64,000 bases of DNA from Hydractinia symbiolongicarpus (GCF_029227915.1 NC_079880.1:8769501-8833500), one strand, 5' to 3'. Shown: positions 11,525 to 24,500, counted from the first letter of the stretch. The notes: generated from the sequence alone by a model not told the origin. Numbers and translations are program-made.

Positions 11525-14388
11525 GTTACAAAATCATGTGTGTTGAAAATTGTGCAACAAGATATACAACAGGACACTTTGCACTTTCTCTCTATGATTA
11601 TAGTCAAAGTAGTAATTTATTTCTCAATGGACAAAATTTCTGAAAAATCAGAAAAATAAAAATAAATTTCTTAGTTTTATGCAGTACAGGTTTGTTTATT
11701 TATATTAATCTCTATAATAACACACAGCTAATAGTATTGATTGCAGGTAGGTTGATGTAACGTCAGAATACAACATTTTGTTACTTTATAAGAGAGTGAC
11801 AACTGGCTGGGTACACTGCAAGAAACAAGAAAGAGGCTTTGGGACGAATGTAGCATTTTCTAAATTAAAAAATATACTTTTCAATCGAAGTACAGTACCA
11901 ATGTGTTATCTTAAACACTATGGAAATTTACTAAGTCAATAATACACAGAATTGATGTAAACACTACATCGTCCATCAACTAAAACCACATGGCACAAAC
12001 CTGCTTTTTACATCCCAGAAGTCCCGCACAGATAGATAGATTTTGCATATTTTACATGACTAGGGTGACAAATATTAGGGGATGTGCCCTGTCTATTATT
12101 TCCAAGAGGGCCCATGACTTAGATGGGGAGTTTTAGAGTATTTAATGCTCATTTTGAGCTACACAAACCCACTTAGGGTCCGCACTTAGACAACTCCCTA
12201 CAACATCCAATAGCCCACACAGTGTGATATCTCCCCAATTTCCCTCACATGGCTTGGGTTAACTAGTTTTCCAAATCCTTAGCAGTCACGGCTGGAATTT
12301 TAAAGCAAAGCACAATAATAATGGTGAGTAAGGGCGTTGTGAGGGAGGGAGGGGGGGGGGGGGCAAATATTTGTGACGTCCCCTTGTGTCTGATATTTTT
12401 AAAATATTTCCAAAAGCAGAAAATGACTCACAACATTGCATATCAGTTGTGGCAAGCCAATCATAACTTTTTAATGCATCATTTTGTCATGATTATATTG
12501 TCACTATTTCAAATCACAGTCCCCAAAATATCCAGCTGGTGTATTCCACAGGTCACGTCACAAGACAAAATTTTAAAATGTTCCAAATTATGACATGATG
12601 AAATTGCAAATAATTTAAGCCATTCAGTTTCGTGATACAGCACCATTACAAAATACGCAATACAGAGAATTTTTAACACTCTTTTCCTTTTTTTAATTAG
12701 AATGTATGAATATAAGCTGCATGTAAACGCCTTAACCGCTTCAACATCTCAGTCTGTAAGCAAACTTAGTCCTCTGGTTCTTCTCAATAGACCCAGAGAC
12801 ACCACTTAAACCTTAACGTTGAGATTGAATTTAAAAAACACGCATTTCAAAAAAGTTTTTTTCAAGTGAAAAAAACTATAAAATACATGCATTATATAAC
12901 AAACAGAACAGGTAATAGTTATGTTTATATCCCGTAGAACAAAGCAAATTATCGAGTCAACCTCATGCCCAGTAAAAAGGTATTTGTTCACCAGCAATGA
13001 AATGTGAGAATATATCATACAGACTTTGGCACGAGGTTATATTGACACTTATATTGAAGGTTATATTGAAACAAAAGATAGGTAAAACAAAAAATACTGA
13101 ATATATACTTATCAAACACCTACAAACAATAGTTTTACAGGTACCATATAGGTGTGAAAAGTATTTCTGATAAACTGGCAATTGTTTTTTTAATTTATTT
13201 TCTTATATCATCATGTCCCTGTGGATAATTTCGGAAATGAAATATTAACCTCGTCCCAGGGTCTTTTTTTGTCTAACGTAAGCACAGGTAACTTTGTGTT
13301 TATGGCGCTGCATCACCAAAAAGGGCTACTAAAATGATTGCATCATTTTACTAAAATGATCTGCATGTTGAAACTTGAAAAATATCAAAAGCTAACTAAA
13401 AATATATGGTATATATATTTTGACCTGTGACCTGCGACCTGTGGAATACACCAGACCCAAAACATCTAAAATAAATTTTGTGTGCAATATAGCTAGCTAG
13501 TTAATTGGTGTAGTTCAGAAGTAAAAGCGTGCAAAATAAGAGGATAAATGTATTCCTAAATAGTTTACAGTTATATTTGGTATGGGCTGAGGTGCTAAGG
13601 ATTAGGTAGACATTATTAATGTGTCTAAACTTTGTGCTCTAGTACTGAAAATGACTCACAATGCTGTAACTGACTTCTAATGAAGAACTCACAACTCATG
13701 ACTAAACTCCTGAGGAAGGACTCATGACAAAGGACTATCCTTCTAAACCTGCGCTTGTACTGAAATGAATTACTGACATTGCAACAGACAAGACAGTTAA
13801 CAAATTACTGATATTGTAACAAACAAGACAATTGACATATAAGATAAAACTCAGCCTAAAGCACTGACTTTATGTCCCAGACTATTTTTCAGTCCATTTA
13901 GCTCTGATATACCAGTAGACCATTCTGTTAAAACATTGTCTGACAGCTCCTCTGTCCAATAATCTTAATATCAGATATCCCACAGGATCCCTCAGCTGAA
14001 ATGTGAAAACTAAGTATATTAATGTTAATATTATTAGGCAATCTTTTTATCAGAAACAAGGAAACAAACTTCTGGCTAACTAACTGTCTGTCACTAAATA
14101 CGAACCACGGTCCTAGTTTCGTGCCTAAAAAGCAAAGTATTCTTGAATGGGTCTGTTAGAAAAAAGAGAGCCAATTTTTTTGCTAAGCGAATCTTGCACC
14201 CTTACCTGGATTTGTTTAGCTACAGGTTTAAGCTTACTGTATAGGAAACAATTTTTTTTTAGGTTTTTTGGAAAAAATTAATGACATATAGAAAATAAAA
14301 TTCTCTTTCCAATGACATATATTATATTCCATGAAAATATTTGGAACATCCTTTTTTCTAGAAAAAAGCCTTTTTAGAGGTGTTATAG
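11525..14388. other. 5' flank of CIMIP5-like gene and intergenic sequence
   Basis: No coding exon recognised. It contains a truncated SINE (12076-12266), a poly-G run at about 12345-12363 and AT-rich sequence. The CIMIP5-like promoter should lie just above 11524, but no clear core element is visible. Confidence 0.4.
12076..12266 (-). mobile_element. SINE, 5'-truncated copy
   Basis: The reverse complement matches the body and 3' end of the SINE at 41545-41897: '...taacccaagccatgtgaggg', 'aatgagcattaaatactcta' and 'ggaaataat' before the tail. The tRNA-like head is missing. Confidence 0.7.
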
Positions 14389-14809
14389 TACAGTCCAGAT
14401 GTAAACGTATGCGTACGCTCAAGTTTCACACCTTTTTTCTCGGAGGCGGTAGTTGATTGTCTTGTTCTTAATAATTATCTTGCGAGTCTTGTAAATCATT
14501 AACTTGCGCGTAATAAACAAAAGATTATTGAAGAAAAAATAGCTTATTATAACTGCGCGTAACTATTGTTAAATAGTGTTAACATAACTATTCTCAATAG
14601 CATAATTGCAAATGTTATCAACTCTATCAATGAGACACGAAGAGCCATTGTTTAATATTTTTATTAAGCAAAAGTTTTGCGTGGAAACTAAATAAACTAG
14701 CGAGAAGGTATTGTTGGTTGCGCGGGTTAAATAAAGCTTTTAAGCGATAGAAATTATTATATTTTAACAAAGATTGAAACTTTAATTTTCATAGAAAAGC
14801 TATTTTAGA

Positions 14810-15410
14810 TCATGTTTTAGAAGTTTAAGAACGAAAAGCGGCGATAGAAATGTTTTTTAGATCGGCTTTTCAAAATTTAAGAACGAAAAGCGGCGATAGA
14901 AATGTTTTTTTAGATCGCATTTTAAAAGTTTAAAAACGAAAAACGGCGATAGAAATGTTTTTTAGATCGCCTTTTCAAAATTTAAAAACGAAAAACGGCG
15001 ATAGAAATGTTTTTTAGATCACATTTTAAAAGTTTAAGAACGAAAAGCGGCCATTGAAATGTTTTTTTAGAACGCATTTTCAAAGTTTAAAAACGAAAAA
15101 CGGCGATAGAAATGTTTTTTAGATCGCCTTTTCAAAATTTAAAAACGAAAAACGGCGATAGAAATGTTTTTTAGATCACATTTTAAAAGTTTAAGAACGA
15201 AAAGCGGCGATTGAAATGTTTTTTTAGATCGCATTTTCAAAGTTTAAAAACAAAAAGCGGCGATAGAAATGTTTTTTTAGATCGCATTTTAAAAGTTTAA
15301 AAACGAAAAACGGCGATAGAAATGTTTTTTTAGATCGCATTTTAAAAGTTTAAAAACGAAAAGCAGCGATAGAAGGATCGCATTTTAAAAGTTTAAAAAC
15401 GTAGGGTTTT
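14810..15410 (+). repeat. 52-bp minisatellite array, about 12 units (array 1)
   Basis: The unit contains 'AGATCGCATTTTAAAAGTTT', then 'AAAAACGAAAAGCGGCGATA', then 'GAAATGTTTTTT'. Units differ by a few substitutions. The array lies inside the TIR element at 14391-17575. Related arrays are at 28283-28740 (same strand) and 51199-51382 (opposite strand). Confidence 0.95.
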
Positions 15411-15710
15411 TGCGTTTGCTTTTTATAAAAGAACTTTTAAAAGTTTCGCATGTTAAAAAATAGGTTTGACGATAAAGAAATATTACTAAAAGTTTTAAAA
15501 GTAGCATAAGTTTTTTTTAAATATTTAGATCATTGGATTTGTTGTTTTTTAAAAGAGCTTGTGTTTTTTTAATATATCGAGATTAAAATCGCGTTACTAT
15601 AAATAGTTTTATTGTTAAAAAAAATAAAAATTCAATGGCCTTCGCGTTTAATTTATTCTCGCGCAGAGTATTGTTTTTAAACAATTAGTCAGGGCACTGA
15701 GTTCTGAAAA

Positions 15711-17033
15711 ATGGTTTTGCTGCAGCAATTGGATGGTATTCCACTCCTCACATTCGGGGATATATCAGAGTTTCTTTTAAAGAGAATCTTGCGGTGTAAG
15801 TCTCAAATCATCTACTTCGTTACTGACCAGTACTTCCAGAATTCTGTGAAAGGCTATGAGAGAAGCAGACGTACCGCAGATGGAACACTCCGAGTACGCA
15901 TCGAACGAAGAGATCAAAAGAAGCCATCTCAGTTGAAGAAGTACATGCCCAACGACGAAAACAAAAAAGAAATCACTCAGTTTTTATTAAACGACTGGTT
16001 CAATGAAAGTCGATTTGTAGGTCTACTAGATCGTCGTGAAATTTACTTCAATTGTTTGTCAAAATTTTTCAAAATATATGTCGTCAACGGTCGTGTATGT
16101 TGTGAAGAAGAATCGTCCTTAGAAAACCACCAAGAAGAGGCAGACACCAAGGTATTTCTCTGTTGCAACCACGCAAGCGTGACTGGCGTTGATAATGCAT
16201 GCATCGTAACCGTGGACAGTGACATTGTCATATATGCTGTACATTTTGAAAATAAAATTGGAATCAACATTTATCTACAGATCGGTTCGGGTGGACGGAA
16301 ACGAATCTTAAGTGTGACCAAAATTCGAGATGCTGTTGGTCCCGCAATTGCAGAGGCTCTTCCAGCTTTCCATGCTTTTACAGGTAATGACTTCACAAGT
16401 GCATTTCACGGCATAGGGAAAGTGAAGCCATACAACTTATTGAAAGCTAACGAAATATTTCAAAATGTGTTTGCCAAGCTAGGTAAATCTGCGACATTTG
16501 ATGTTGACCTCTTTCCACACATTGAGCAATTTGTTTGCAAATTATATGGAGTCAGTGCAACTAACACAGATGACGCACGCTACAAAAAGTTCTGTTCGTG
16601 TAAACCTACACCTGAGCCGCAACAGCTTCCTCCAACTCGAGATGCACTACTAAATCATTGTAAAAGAGTTTCATATATCACAGCGATAGTTCGAAATTCT
16701 TTGGTTGAAAATCCAAACCTACCAAGCCCAAATGGACATGGATAGAATGTCAACGGTGAGAAACTAGAGATCATTTGGCTATTAAGACGACCTGCACCAG
16801 ATGCTCTATTGGAAATGGTTTCTTGCTCTTGCCGTAAGTCATCATCTTGCGCCAAAGAAACTTGTGTTTGTAGCTCGTACGATTTGCCTTGCACAGATTT
16901 ATGCTCCTGTAACTGTGTTGATCAAGGATCAGACAACGACGAGATAATTCTCGAAAATGATGTTGAAGTCGATAGTTCTGATGACGAAAGTGAGGATGAC
17001 ACAGAAGATGAAGAAACTTTATTTTCAGATTAA
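15711..17033 (+). pseudogene. FEN1/XPG-like (PIN-fold) nuclease-like ORF with Cys-rich tail, one internal stop
   Basis: Open from the ATG at 15711 to a TAG at 16743-16745, then open again in the same frame to 17033 (440 codons in all plus the stop). Acidic clusters match the FEN1/XPG order: 'NHQEEADTKVF' at residues ~142-152 (cf. EAEA), 'VTVDSDIVIYA' at ~164-174 (cf. the EDxD pair), and 'FTGNDFTSAFHGIGKV' at ~224-239 (cf. GSDY..GIG). This suggests structure-specific nuclease ancestry. The end of the frame has CSC/CVCSS/CTDLCSCNC clusters followed by an acidic Asp/Glu tail, as in a family of transposon-linked proteins seen in invertebrates. The internal TAG falls right after 'SPNGHG'. The N-terminal Met may not be the original start, because relatives I recall are longer. 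The fold is inferred from motifs only. Confidence 0.65.
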
Positions 17034-17577
17034 CATTAATATTCTTGGTTTTTAAGTATATGTTAGATAATAAATTAGTTAGTGTATTTCCTGTCAAATA
17101 TTCAATATTTTCTCATACAGAGGTTTGGTGACAAGATTTATGCGCATTAATATCATAATTACGGAGCCTAAAGTAACTTCGGCGTTATTGAGTCCCATTT
17201 TGTTTTACATTTCGACAAAAAATGCTCACGGCAATATGTTTTCTGTGGGGTTTTATAGTTATGGCTGTTAGCTTTTTTATGCTGTGACGTCATTTCTAAA
17301 AATAGGACAAGCAAGAAAATTCAAGAAGGCCAGTAAATGTTTTTTAAATGCTTTTATATATACGATTGTGCTGTGTGAATATCAGAAGTTCTCCTAAATT
17401 TCCCAAAATAAATTAACTCAGCGCCCCGACTAAATGTTTCTTGCTATGCTTTTGTTTTTAACACAAAGTAATTATTTTCGCGCAATTTGAAAGGAACTCG
17501 CTATCCTATTGTTTTTTTTAATGAAAGCAATTATTTTTGCAAGTTGAGCGTACGCGTACGCTTACATCTGGACTGTA

Positions 17578-18297
17578 CTGTATATCCTTTACACTTTCGA
17601 GAAAATATGTGCAAAATGAGTTGAGCATATTTTTTACAAAATGATGCATGATCTAACAATAATTCTAAATGCGTGCACACATATTCAGCATAAAGAAAAA
17701 GTTCGCACTTCTATCATCTTTCTGCATACTTAGTTCACACATATTCATAACACCTATGAAAATTTTTAAAAACAAATATCTCCTTAGTAAATTTCACATA
17801 CATGCCTTTTTCCGAAAGCTTCCTATTGGCTCATTGAAATTTTCGGTAATGGAAAATTATGCACAAAAGGTTCCAGGATTTTTTTGTATAAATTACTGAT
17901 TAGCGAATTATGACGACAAAAAGAAAATTTTTTTTAAATAATTATATATAATTACAAATAATTTCATAATGATGTTATTAGAAAAAAAACGGGAACCTTT
18001 TTGAATTTAATTTGTGCTGAATATAATGGTGCAAAAACGAGAAGTCTGCGACCACGCGTTCAGAAAAATAAGCCATTTTAAAACGTACAGTGAAAAAAAA
18101 ATGGCAAGTGTTTATTTCATTATATTTTCTTTTTGGAAAATTAGCATCTCACGAAAATACACCATCAAAAAAGTCTTTCATCAAGCATTCAGAAACAAGA
18201 AAAAAAAATTAAAAAAAATATAAAAGTATTGATAAATTATAAGGGTTTCTCTGAGACTACTCATCAAGTGAGTTTTTCCTTTACAGTAAGCCGGTTG
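17578..18297. other. Intergenic, no gene seen
   Basis: AT-rich. Frames at 17669-17899 and 18014-18223 are low-complexity Lys/Phe-rich with no domain. Confidence 0.4.
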
Positions 18298-18626
18298 TCA
18301 CAAATATTTGGTGTTAGAGTCACCCAACCGCCCCTAATTTCTGATCAAAATTTTTCGCTTGTTGTCTTCCCACAGCCATTACCCATCATTATTGTTATGC
18401 CTCGCTTAAATATGCGAAAAAGATTCCGAGAACTAGTTAAAAACGGAGCACGGAAACTCTATTTGAAGAGGTGCCAAAGTTATCATTAAATATCGGTGAT
18501 TTAATGCCGCGCGTTAATTGCTGGATGGTTGGATACAATTTTGCGAATTTTTGAGTTATCATTTGCTGACAGACCGAACGACTCTATTATTGGTGCACAA
18601 ATGACTCTAACACCAGATATTTGTGA
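18298..18626. mobile_element. 329-bp MITE with 25-bp inverted repeats
   Basis: TCACAAATATTTGGTGTTAG at 18298 is repeated inverted at the other end (18602-18626) with one mismatch over 25 bp. The interior is non-coding; family unknown. Confidence 0.65.
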
Positions 18627-19571
18627 TGCCTAACCTTAACAGCAGTTGAGGCACAAATGGAAAACATTATTTCACTGTGTGTGAGGTGAGTTTCCGGATC
18701 AGAAGTAGAAGTAGAATGGCAAACGTGCCCTGACACTCTTAACAGTCTAACATGCTACTACTGAGTCATGTAAAGTCATCAAAAGCCATGCTAAATGCAC
18801 TATAATATTTAAGATAAAAGGAAAATAAGGAGCTAGCTAGCCAGAATTAACTTATCGTGTTAAAGTTTAAAATTTAACTTTAGTTACGGCATTTGCAAAT
18901 TAGTAATAAAATAGTATATAAGCGTCCAATATAAACAGGTAAAATACGAAATATATCAAGGTGTTTAAGCAGAAAAATGCACAGATTTCTCACCTTTACA
19001 TGTCAGCCATATTTGTTATGGAATATTTCTTTAGAAGTAAAATTATCGGACTAGATTTTTTTTACCCTCCGTATTTTACCCCCGACGCATACGAACTTGG
19101 GGAAAGCGGCGTCGGGCAATTTTTCTATAAACTATGTGTCAAGAAACAAACCCCAGGACGAGGATGGACTTTTTTAAAAGGCAGAAACTTCATGGGCACA
19201 AAAACATTCACGATTTCATTGGAACTAACTTTCACAAATGACAATATTTTGTTTCAATTTCGGGGAATTTAGGGAAGGAAATTAATTGAGGCAACCCTTT
19301 AACGCTCTTTTTCATTTTTGCTGTCTTCCTGCGATATAACAAAAAGTGTCCTGTTCACAAGGTGACAAGACAGTATAACTTATTTTGGCACATTATCATA
19401 AAATTCTTATCTTCGGCTTTTTCTCCTTTTTCTCCTGTATCTCAATTTTGCGCGCGACAAAAAAGATAAAACAAAATAGTTTTAGAGTCGCCCATGTAAA
19501 TGGTTTTTCAGCTTTTACAATTTACACTTTTAAACCCAGGGCTTTCATCTGTTTCTAATGTAGATGGTGCA
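18627..19571. other. Intergenic, no gene seen
   Basis: No supported exon. The frame at 18961-19272 shows no domain. Confidence 0.35.
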
Positions 19572-19580
19572 AAAGTTAAG

Positions 19581-19656
19581 CAACCTCGATACCAGTGTCT
19601 GTAGCATTTTTTTATCCTCATATCAAAAAACGCTACAGACACTGGGATCGAGGTTG
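19581..19656. mobile_element. 76-bp foldback insertion with 9-bp target duplication
   Basis: Arms CAACCTCGATACCAGTGTCT...GTAGC (19581-19605) and the complementary 19632-19656 pair with one mismatch. Pairing continues through T6/A6 to a 6-nt loop (19616-19621), giving a stem of about 35 bp. The perfect direct repeat AAAGTTAAG flanks it (19572-19580 and 19657-19665), which marks it as an inserted unit. It lies within a Lys/Glu-rich open stretch (about 19564-19899) that may be exon debris. Confidence 0.7.
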
Positions 19657-19899
19657 AAAGTTAAGTCAAAAAAGAAACTTGATCAAAAAAGACAAGAAAA
19701 GAAATTACTGGAAGGCAGAATGAAAAGATGCACTTTGATGAGCCAACAGAACAAGACGGAAATGTTCACTATGAAGAAAACAGGCACTACTGAAAAAGAT
19801 GGAACAGATGAGAATAAAGAAGAAATATCAATAATGAAGACACTACAAGACGAGATTAAATATCATAGCAAAGACGATCTACAACACATATGTATCTGA

Positions 19900-21404
19900 T
19901 ATACAACAACCTCTAGAGTGATTTGAGCGGACAACAACGCAACAAAGATGTCCGGTTGACATTGTAAACGGGATACTCATGTATTATACTTCTGTGGTTT
20001 ATCCTGTGAAGAAACAAACACGCCGTTCAATATTCTTGACGAAGAGAAGATTGTGTTTGTTCTTTGAAGTTAAAAACTATTTTTAATTAAACGCTTTCCC
20101 TCTAATAAACGCGGGGCCTCAAAACCAGGTACTAAAATAACAGTCCTGGGTGCTTATTAAAAGGATTAACTTATGATTCTGAACATCACACGTAAAAATA
20201 CGTTCGTACACCGCTTTAACATTAAAAATGGTACCTCTGTTTTTTTAGATTTTCGTTGATTCTTTATGTCGTTATCAATATTCCCAGATTGACAACTAGC
20301 GTTTCGAAACATCAAGGAATTTTTACGGCTATCTCATGTAACTCGGAACATTCCAACTTTAAACTTTTGCAATCTCTTGAAGCAAAATTACGTTATCTCA
20401 AATTTTCGATATCTTGACCTTTTTGTCGGTCACCTAAAACTTCGAGATATCAAGCGTCAAGTGTATTAAGACCCGACGGCAGTTAGATGTAAAAATGCCT
20501 GATTCATTTGAAATTGACGAAGGAGGAACTTTTTCAGACAGCCAGCATTTTTTTGGTTTAGTTAAAACCGATAACACGTGTATACGAGCCTAAAATATTT
20601 CTTTGGATAAACGAATTGACAAAAAATTGTACAAGTAACACAAGTATATTTTTTTCACGAATATTGAAAAAAAGGTAAAACGACACGTTTAAAGAAAGGC
20701 GTAAAAATCGCTTCAGACTCGCACGCTAATATAAGACAACAACATATAAACGATACGTACGCGTCCACAAACGTTTCGAGTAAAATAAAAAAAGAAGTTA
20801 CGTGTATAAATATTACACGCAAACGTTAGTTGATCTATTTTGTAGCTCCACCAGAACTCTCTTTCCCGCATTGGCCGAACTTCGTTCGTTCGTTCGTTCT
20901 TACTCCGTTCATGTGTTGACGCTAAGAGGATAGAAATAGAGACGACTTTTATCCTCCTAGGTTAACCTCATACGACTTGCTGACGCCAGATACGCTACTG
21001 GATAGATCATCTACCGTTTGGTATATAACTTTTTCAAAATATATACATTTTTATTCCCATCAATGAATTCCTGGCTTCGCACCAACTTTTGACAAAAACT
21101 AAGAAGTCTACAAGTACTTTTCGTTGAAATTTAAAAAAAGTAAGGTGACCAGGAATTCAAAGAATTACGTTATCGGTTTTTGTGTAATAATAAAAGAAAT
21201 TAAAATTGTCCTCAATTTGTGGCGCATGTCGTCTATATACCCGAACCTAAAAGAAACAAAACAAATATATACTAAGCATTGGATGCAGATATAAAAAAGA
21301 AAATAAAACTTTTTAAAAGCTAAGTGTACATCCACCAATTTTCCAATATAATAACAGTCTACTGCTTCTTAGCACAACTCGTACTTTTCTTTTGATTTAA
21401 ATAA
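19900..21404. other. Intergenic, downstream of Staufen
   Basis: No exon recognised. A short CGTT run (ttcgttcgttcgttcgttct) lies at about 20881-20900. Confidence 0.4.
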
Positions 21405-21405
21405 A

Positions 21406-21420
21406 TTCTTTATTTATTAT
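21406..21420 (-). promoter_or_regulatory. Polyadenylation signal region of Staufen gene
   Basis: Overlapping AATAAATAAA on the minus strand about 110-125 nt beyond the TGA at 21533-21531, consistent with the last exon reading through to that stop. Confidence 0.5.
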
Positions 21421-21530
21421 TTTTTTTTTTACATTTTCCCGTTTACATTCTATTTTCACATTCCTGTTTTTCTTTCTAAAAGTGGTTTTCGTGGGTAAAA
21501 GAAATATTCCACCGCAAAATCTTTACGCCT

Positions 21531-24500
21531 TCAAGCAACCTGGCGACACAACCTTACACTGCACATACCTTCAGTTTTGGTCTCGCTGACTACCATAGCT
21601 TGCAGTGCTTTACTGGCAGCGTCCTCTCTTGATGCATCCACCGTCTCGCCTATGCCCTGAAACACTTCTGGTGGCGTGGTGTAGACAGCTAGATGTGACG
21701 AAAACTCACCAAGTTTGTCCTGAACAAAGCACATGGTATGAGAAAACATTTTAATTGCTAATTCTAAGAAAAGGAATTATTTTACGCAAGCCTTAGGCAG
21801 CCTTTTATTCTCTGGTTTCTAAATTCCCCACAATTATTGCTTCTGGACCTATTAGAATAGTAACGTGCCTATTTATCTGGTACATTATTAAGGCAAATAC
21901 TCTTTAATTAATCCCAAAGCATGTGCCAATGCAGGTATGCGAAATTCAATGCCTGTGTTAATGCAGGTAAGAAAAACACAATACGCATGTGTCACTGCTG
22001 GTAAGAAAAACACAACGTATGTGTCAATGCTGGTATGTAAAATACAATGCCTGTGTCAATGTTGGTAAGAAAAACACAATATGCATTTGTCAATGCTGGT
22101 AAGAAAAACACAATGCCATGTGTCAATGCTGGTAAGAAAAAATTACTTTCGTTACCTTAACAAAATCATTGTACATAACTTGAAAGCCTTCCAATCTTGC
22201 AACGTAGTCAAGTTTTTGTTTCGCCGTGGGAAAAGCTTGGCTCAAGTCGCTGTTGTTAACAGTTATCTTCTGAGTGACGGGACTACCAGGAGCACGGTTG
22301 AGCATAGTTTTATCCGACTTTAAAACATCTATCGCTAGATTGAGTAATTCAGTCCCATTTTCTTCACTCTAAAATCAAAATAAATAGTTACTTTAGAACG
22401 GTACAATCTCCTAAATTAATTCACATTAAAGGAAATTTTGCATACTAATTTTTAAGGATTTTTAGGAGAATTTAGGGGGACTCAGTACTTTTTTTAGGAG
22501 ATTTCTCTAAATTGTGGGGAACTCATGCAACAGTGTTAGGAGAATTTAAATTACTGAAAGTGTAAATTACTATCACAAAAAGCAAAAAATATTGAAAAAT
22601 TAAATAAAGAAGGCAAATTAAATTGATCCCAAAAAAACATCCATTTAAAAAAAATGATTTTCGAGAAATGTAAGAGTTTTTTAGGGGTTTTCATAAAATA
22701 TAAGAAAAATTTTAGGATGTTTTAGGATTATATAGGAGGAATTTATTTTTGAGGATTTTAAGATGTGGAAAGCCTGAAATTAATTGATTGATGCCTGATT
22801 ACTAATATTTTGATTTGTGTTTCTGTTCAGCACAACCAAAGTAGCCTTTTTGAATTACACACGCCAGGTCTGTTTTTTAACTCCTTATTTTTACTTACTT
22901 TCTTTTCAGTTACACCATGTGCTTTTCTTTGTTCTTCAAGATCAATGCCGAATGATTTTAGTAAGTTTGTTGCAGAGTTTAATTTAGCAGCTTTTTTCGT
23001 TACCCCATATCCAGCAGCTTTATGCTCCTCTACCGATGCCTAAAACGTTAGGGCTGTCATATCAATGAACATTGTTGTTATACAGAAAATATAAAAGCAA
23101 GGTTGTTTGTAAGTTTTCATACAAAAAGTTGTTTTTGTAGAGGTGGCGCTTATTGAAAACATGTTTTGAATTGCTTAAAGAGTGTACCATTACAATACAA
23201 AGCAATATAGAAAACTGATCTTAAAACTATTTCTTAACAAAGCTCAATACCTCGATATGATACCTCATCAGTCCCTTCTGATGAGGGCCTGCATCAGATA
23301 TCAAAGTAAAAACCGGAGCAGGTTCTTTGCGCAGTTGCAACAGCTGAGTTAAGTATGTGACTGCATCGTGACTTGGATCGATACCGTTGTCCAGTTTTTC
23401 TGTTTTTTTTTTGCCGTGACGCTGTCCCTTAGGACCTTTAGAATAACACAAAATGTGATGTGAAAAAGGTATAAAAATTGTATGATAAAACAGAATTTAC
23501 AAAAAAGGGTAGTTCATAACTGCGTTGTAATTTTTCCTAAGTTTTTTCCTTAAAATCTGTACCATTTTCTACAAGTGACAATAAAATACCAATATTTTTC
23601 TGACCATCAATCAGAACCAGGGTTTCTGTCAATTTTCTTGTAATACTTTAACAATTCAAAATCTAGCAGACACACACTGAACGCAGGCCAAAAGTTGTAA
23701 TCTATAAGTTTGTAGTAAGTAACAAATATCCTCAACACAAAGTGATTTGTAACAAGTTTTTCTGAACTACAGAATCTTTACAAACTAACCTTTTTTAGGT
23801 TCTGGGGGTGGTAAATTTTGCAAAAGAGCCAGCATCTTTTCAGCAGCATCATTTTTTGCAGCCTTTTTCCCAATGCCTCGACCTGTAAGTGTAATGGCTT
23901 GTAAGACTGATACATACTTTTTAAAGTGAAAATAAAGTGTTCTATGTAAATCTGTGAAAATATTAGTTAAAAAAGAATAATATATGCCAAAATAGAACTG
24001 CAACCATTTTAAAACAAAAAAATGTGAAATTGTATGTGTAAACTTTTTGCAAATTTTGTGGGAAAAACTTTTATGTGTTAAAAGAAGACACTCCCAACAA
24101 ACAGCCACTTTTACAAGAAGTGTCAAAAATATAAAAAAAGTATGTAGGAATAACTATTTTTGTCATTGCAGATAGGTTTAAAAAAGCAAACACATTATGC
24201 TTATTGTCTACTTATTGTCTACTGTGTTCACAAGAAAACAGTGTACTGTGTTCACAAGAAAACAGTGTACTGTGTACAATAACAACTAATCAGAATCACA
24301 CAGACTCCAATGTGAAGTCTTTGTGCAATTCTGATTAGTTGTTGTGATGCTACTACCACTGACAGTTTTTCCATCTCATAAAACAATAGTAGACATCTCT
24401 TTGTTGCACATTGGACCATTGTTGACAAAGTCAACATGTAGTAAATACACGTGTATTTATAGTCTTACTTACCGAGAACTTGTTTTGAACCAGTTATACA

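Larger units (their letters stand above)
14391..17575. mobile_element. 3.2-kb TIR/TA transposon with minisatellite and nuclease-like ORF
   Basis: The ends are inverted repeats of about 35 bp. Left 14391-14425 begins CAGTCCAGATGTAAACGTAT; right 17541-17575, reverse-complemented, begins CAGTCCAGATGTAAGCGTAC. Both continue into GCGTACGCTCAA. TA flanks each end (14389-14390 and 17576-17577). The left half is non-coding and carries a 52-bp minisatellite (14810-15410). The right half carries one long plus-strand frame with a single stop (15711-17033). No DDE transposase is seen, so the element is either non-autonomous or moved by an unfamiliar mechanism. TA duplication and CAGT ends alone do not fix a superfamily. 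Confidence 0.85.

Noticed and set aside
14810-15410. Regular array that might be taken for CRISPR
   Set aside because: Units are contiguous 52-bp tandem repeats with no unique spacers, in animal DNA, inside a TIR transposon.
19581-19656. microRNA precursor
   Set aside because: Size and pairing fit, but the perfect 9-bp direct repeat around it marks an insertion; kept as a foldback element.
19564-19899. 111-codon Lys/Glu-rich frame
   Set aside because: It spans the foldback insertion, lacks splice context and domains, and another frame is equally protein-like in part; probably exon debris or chance.
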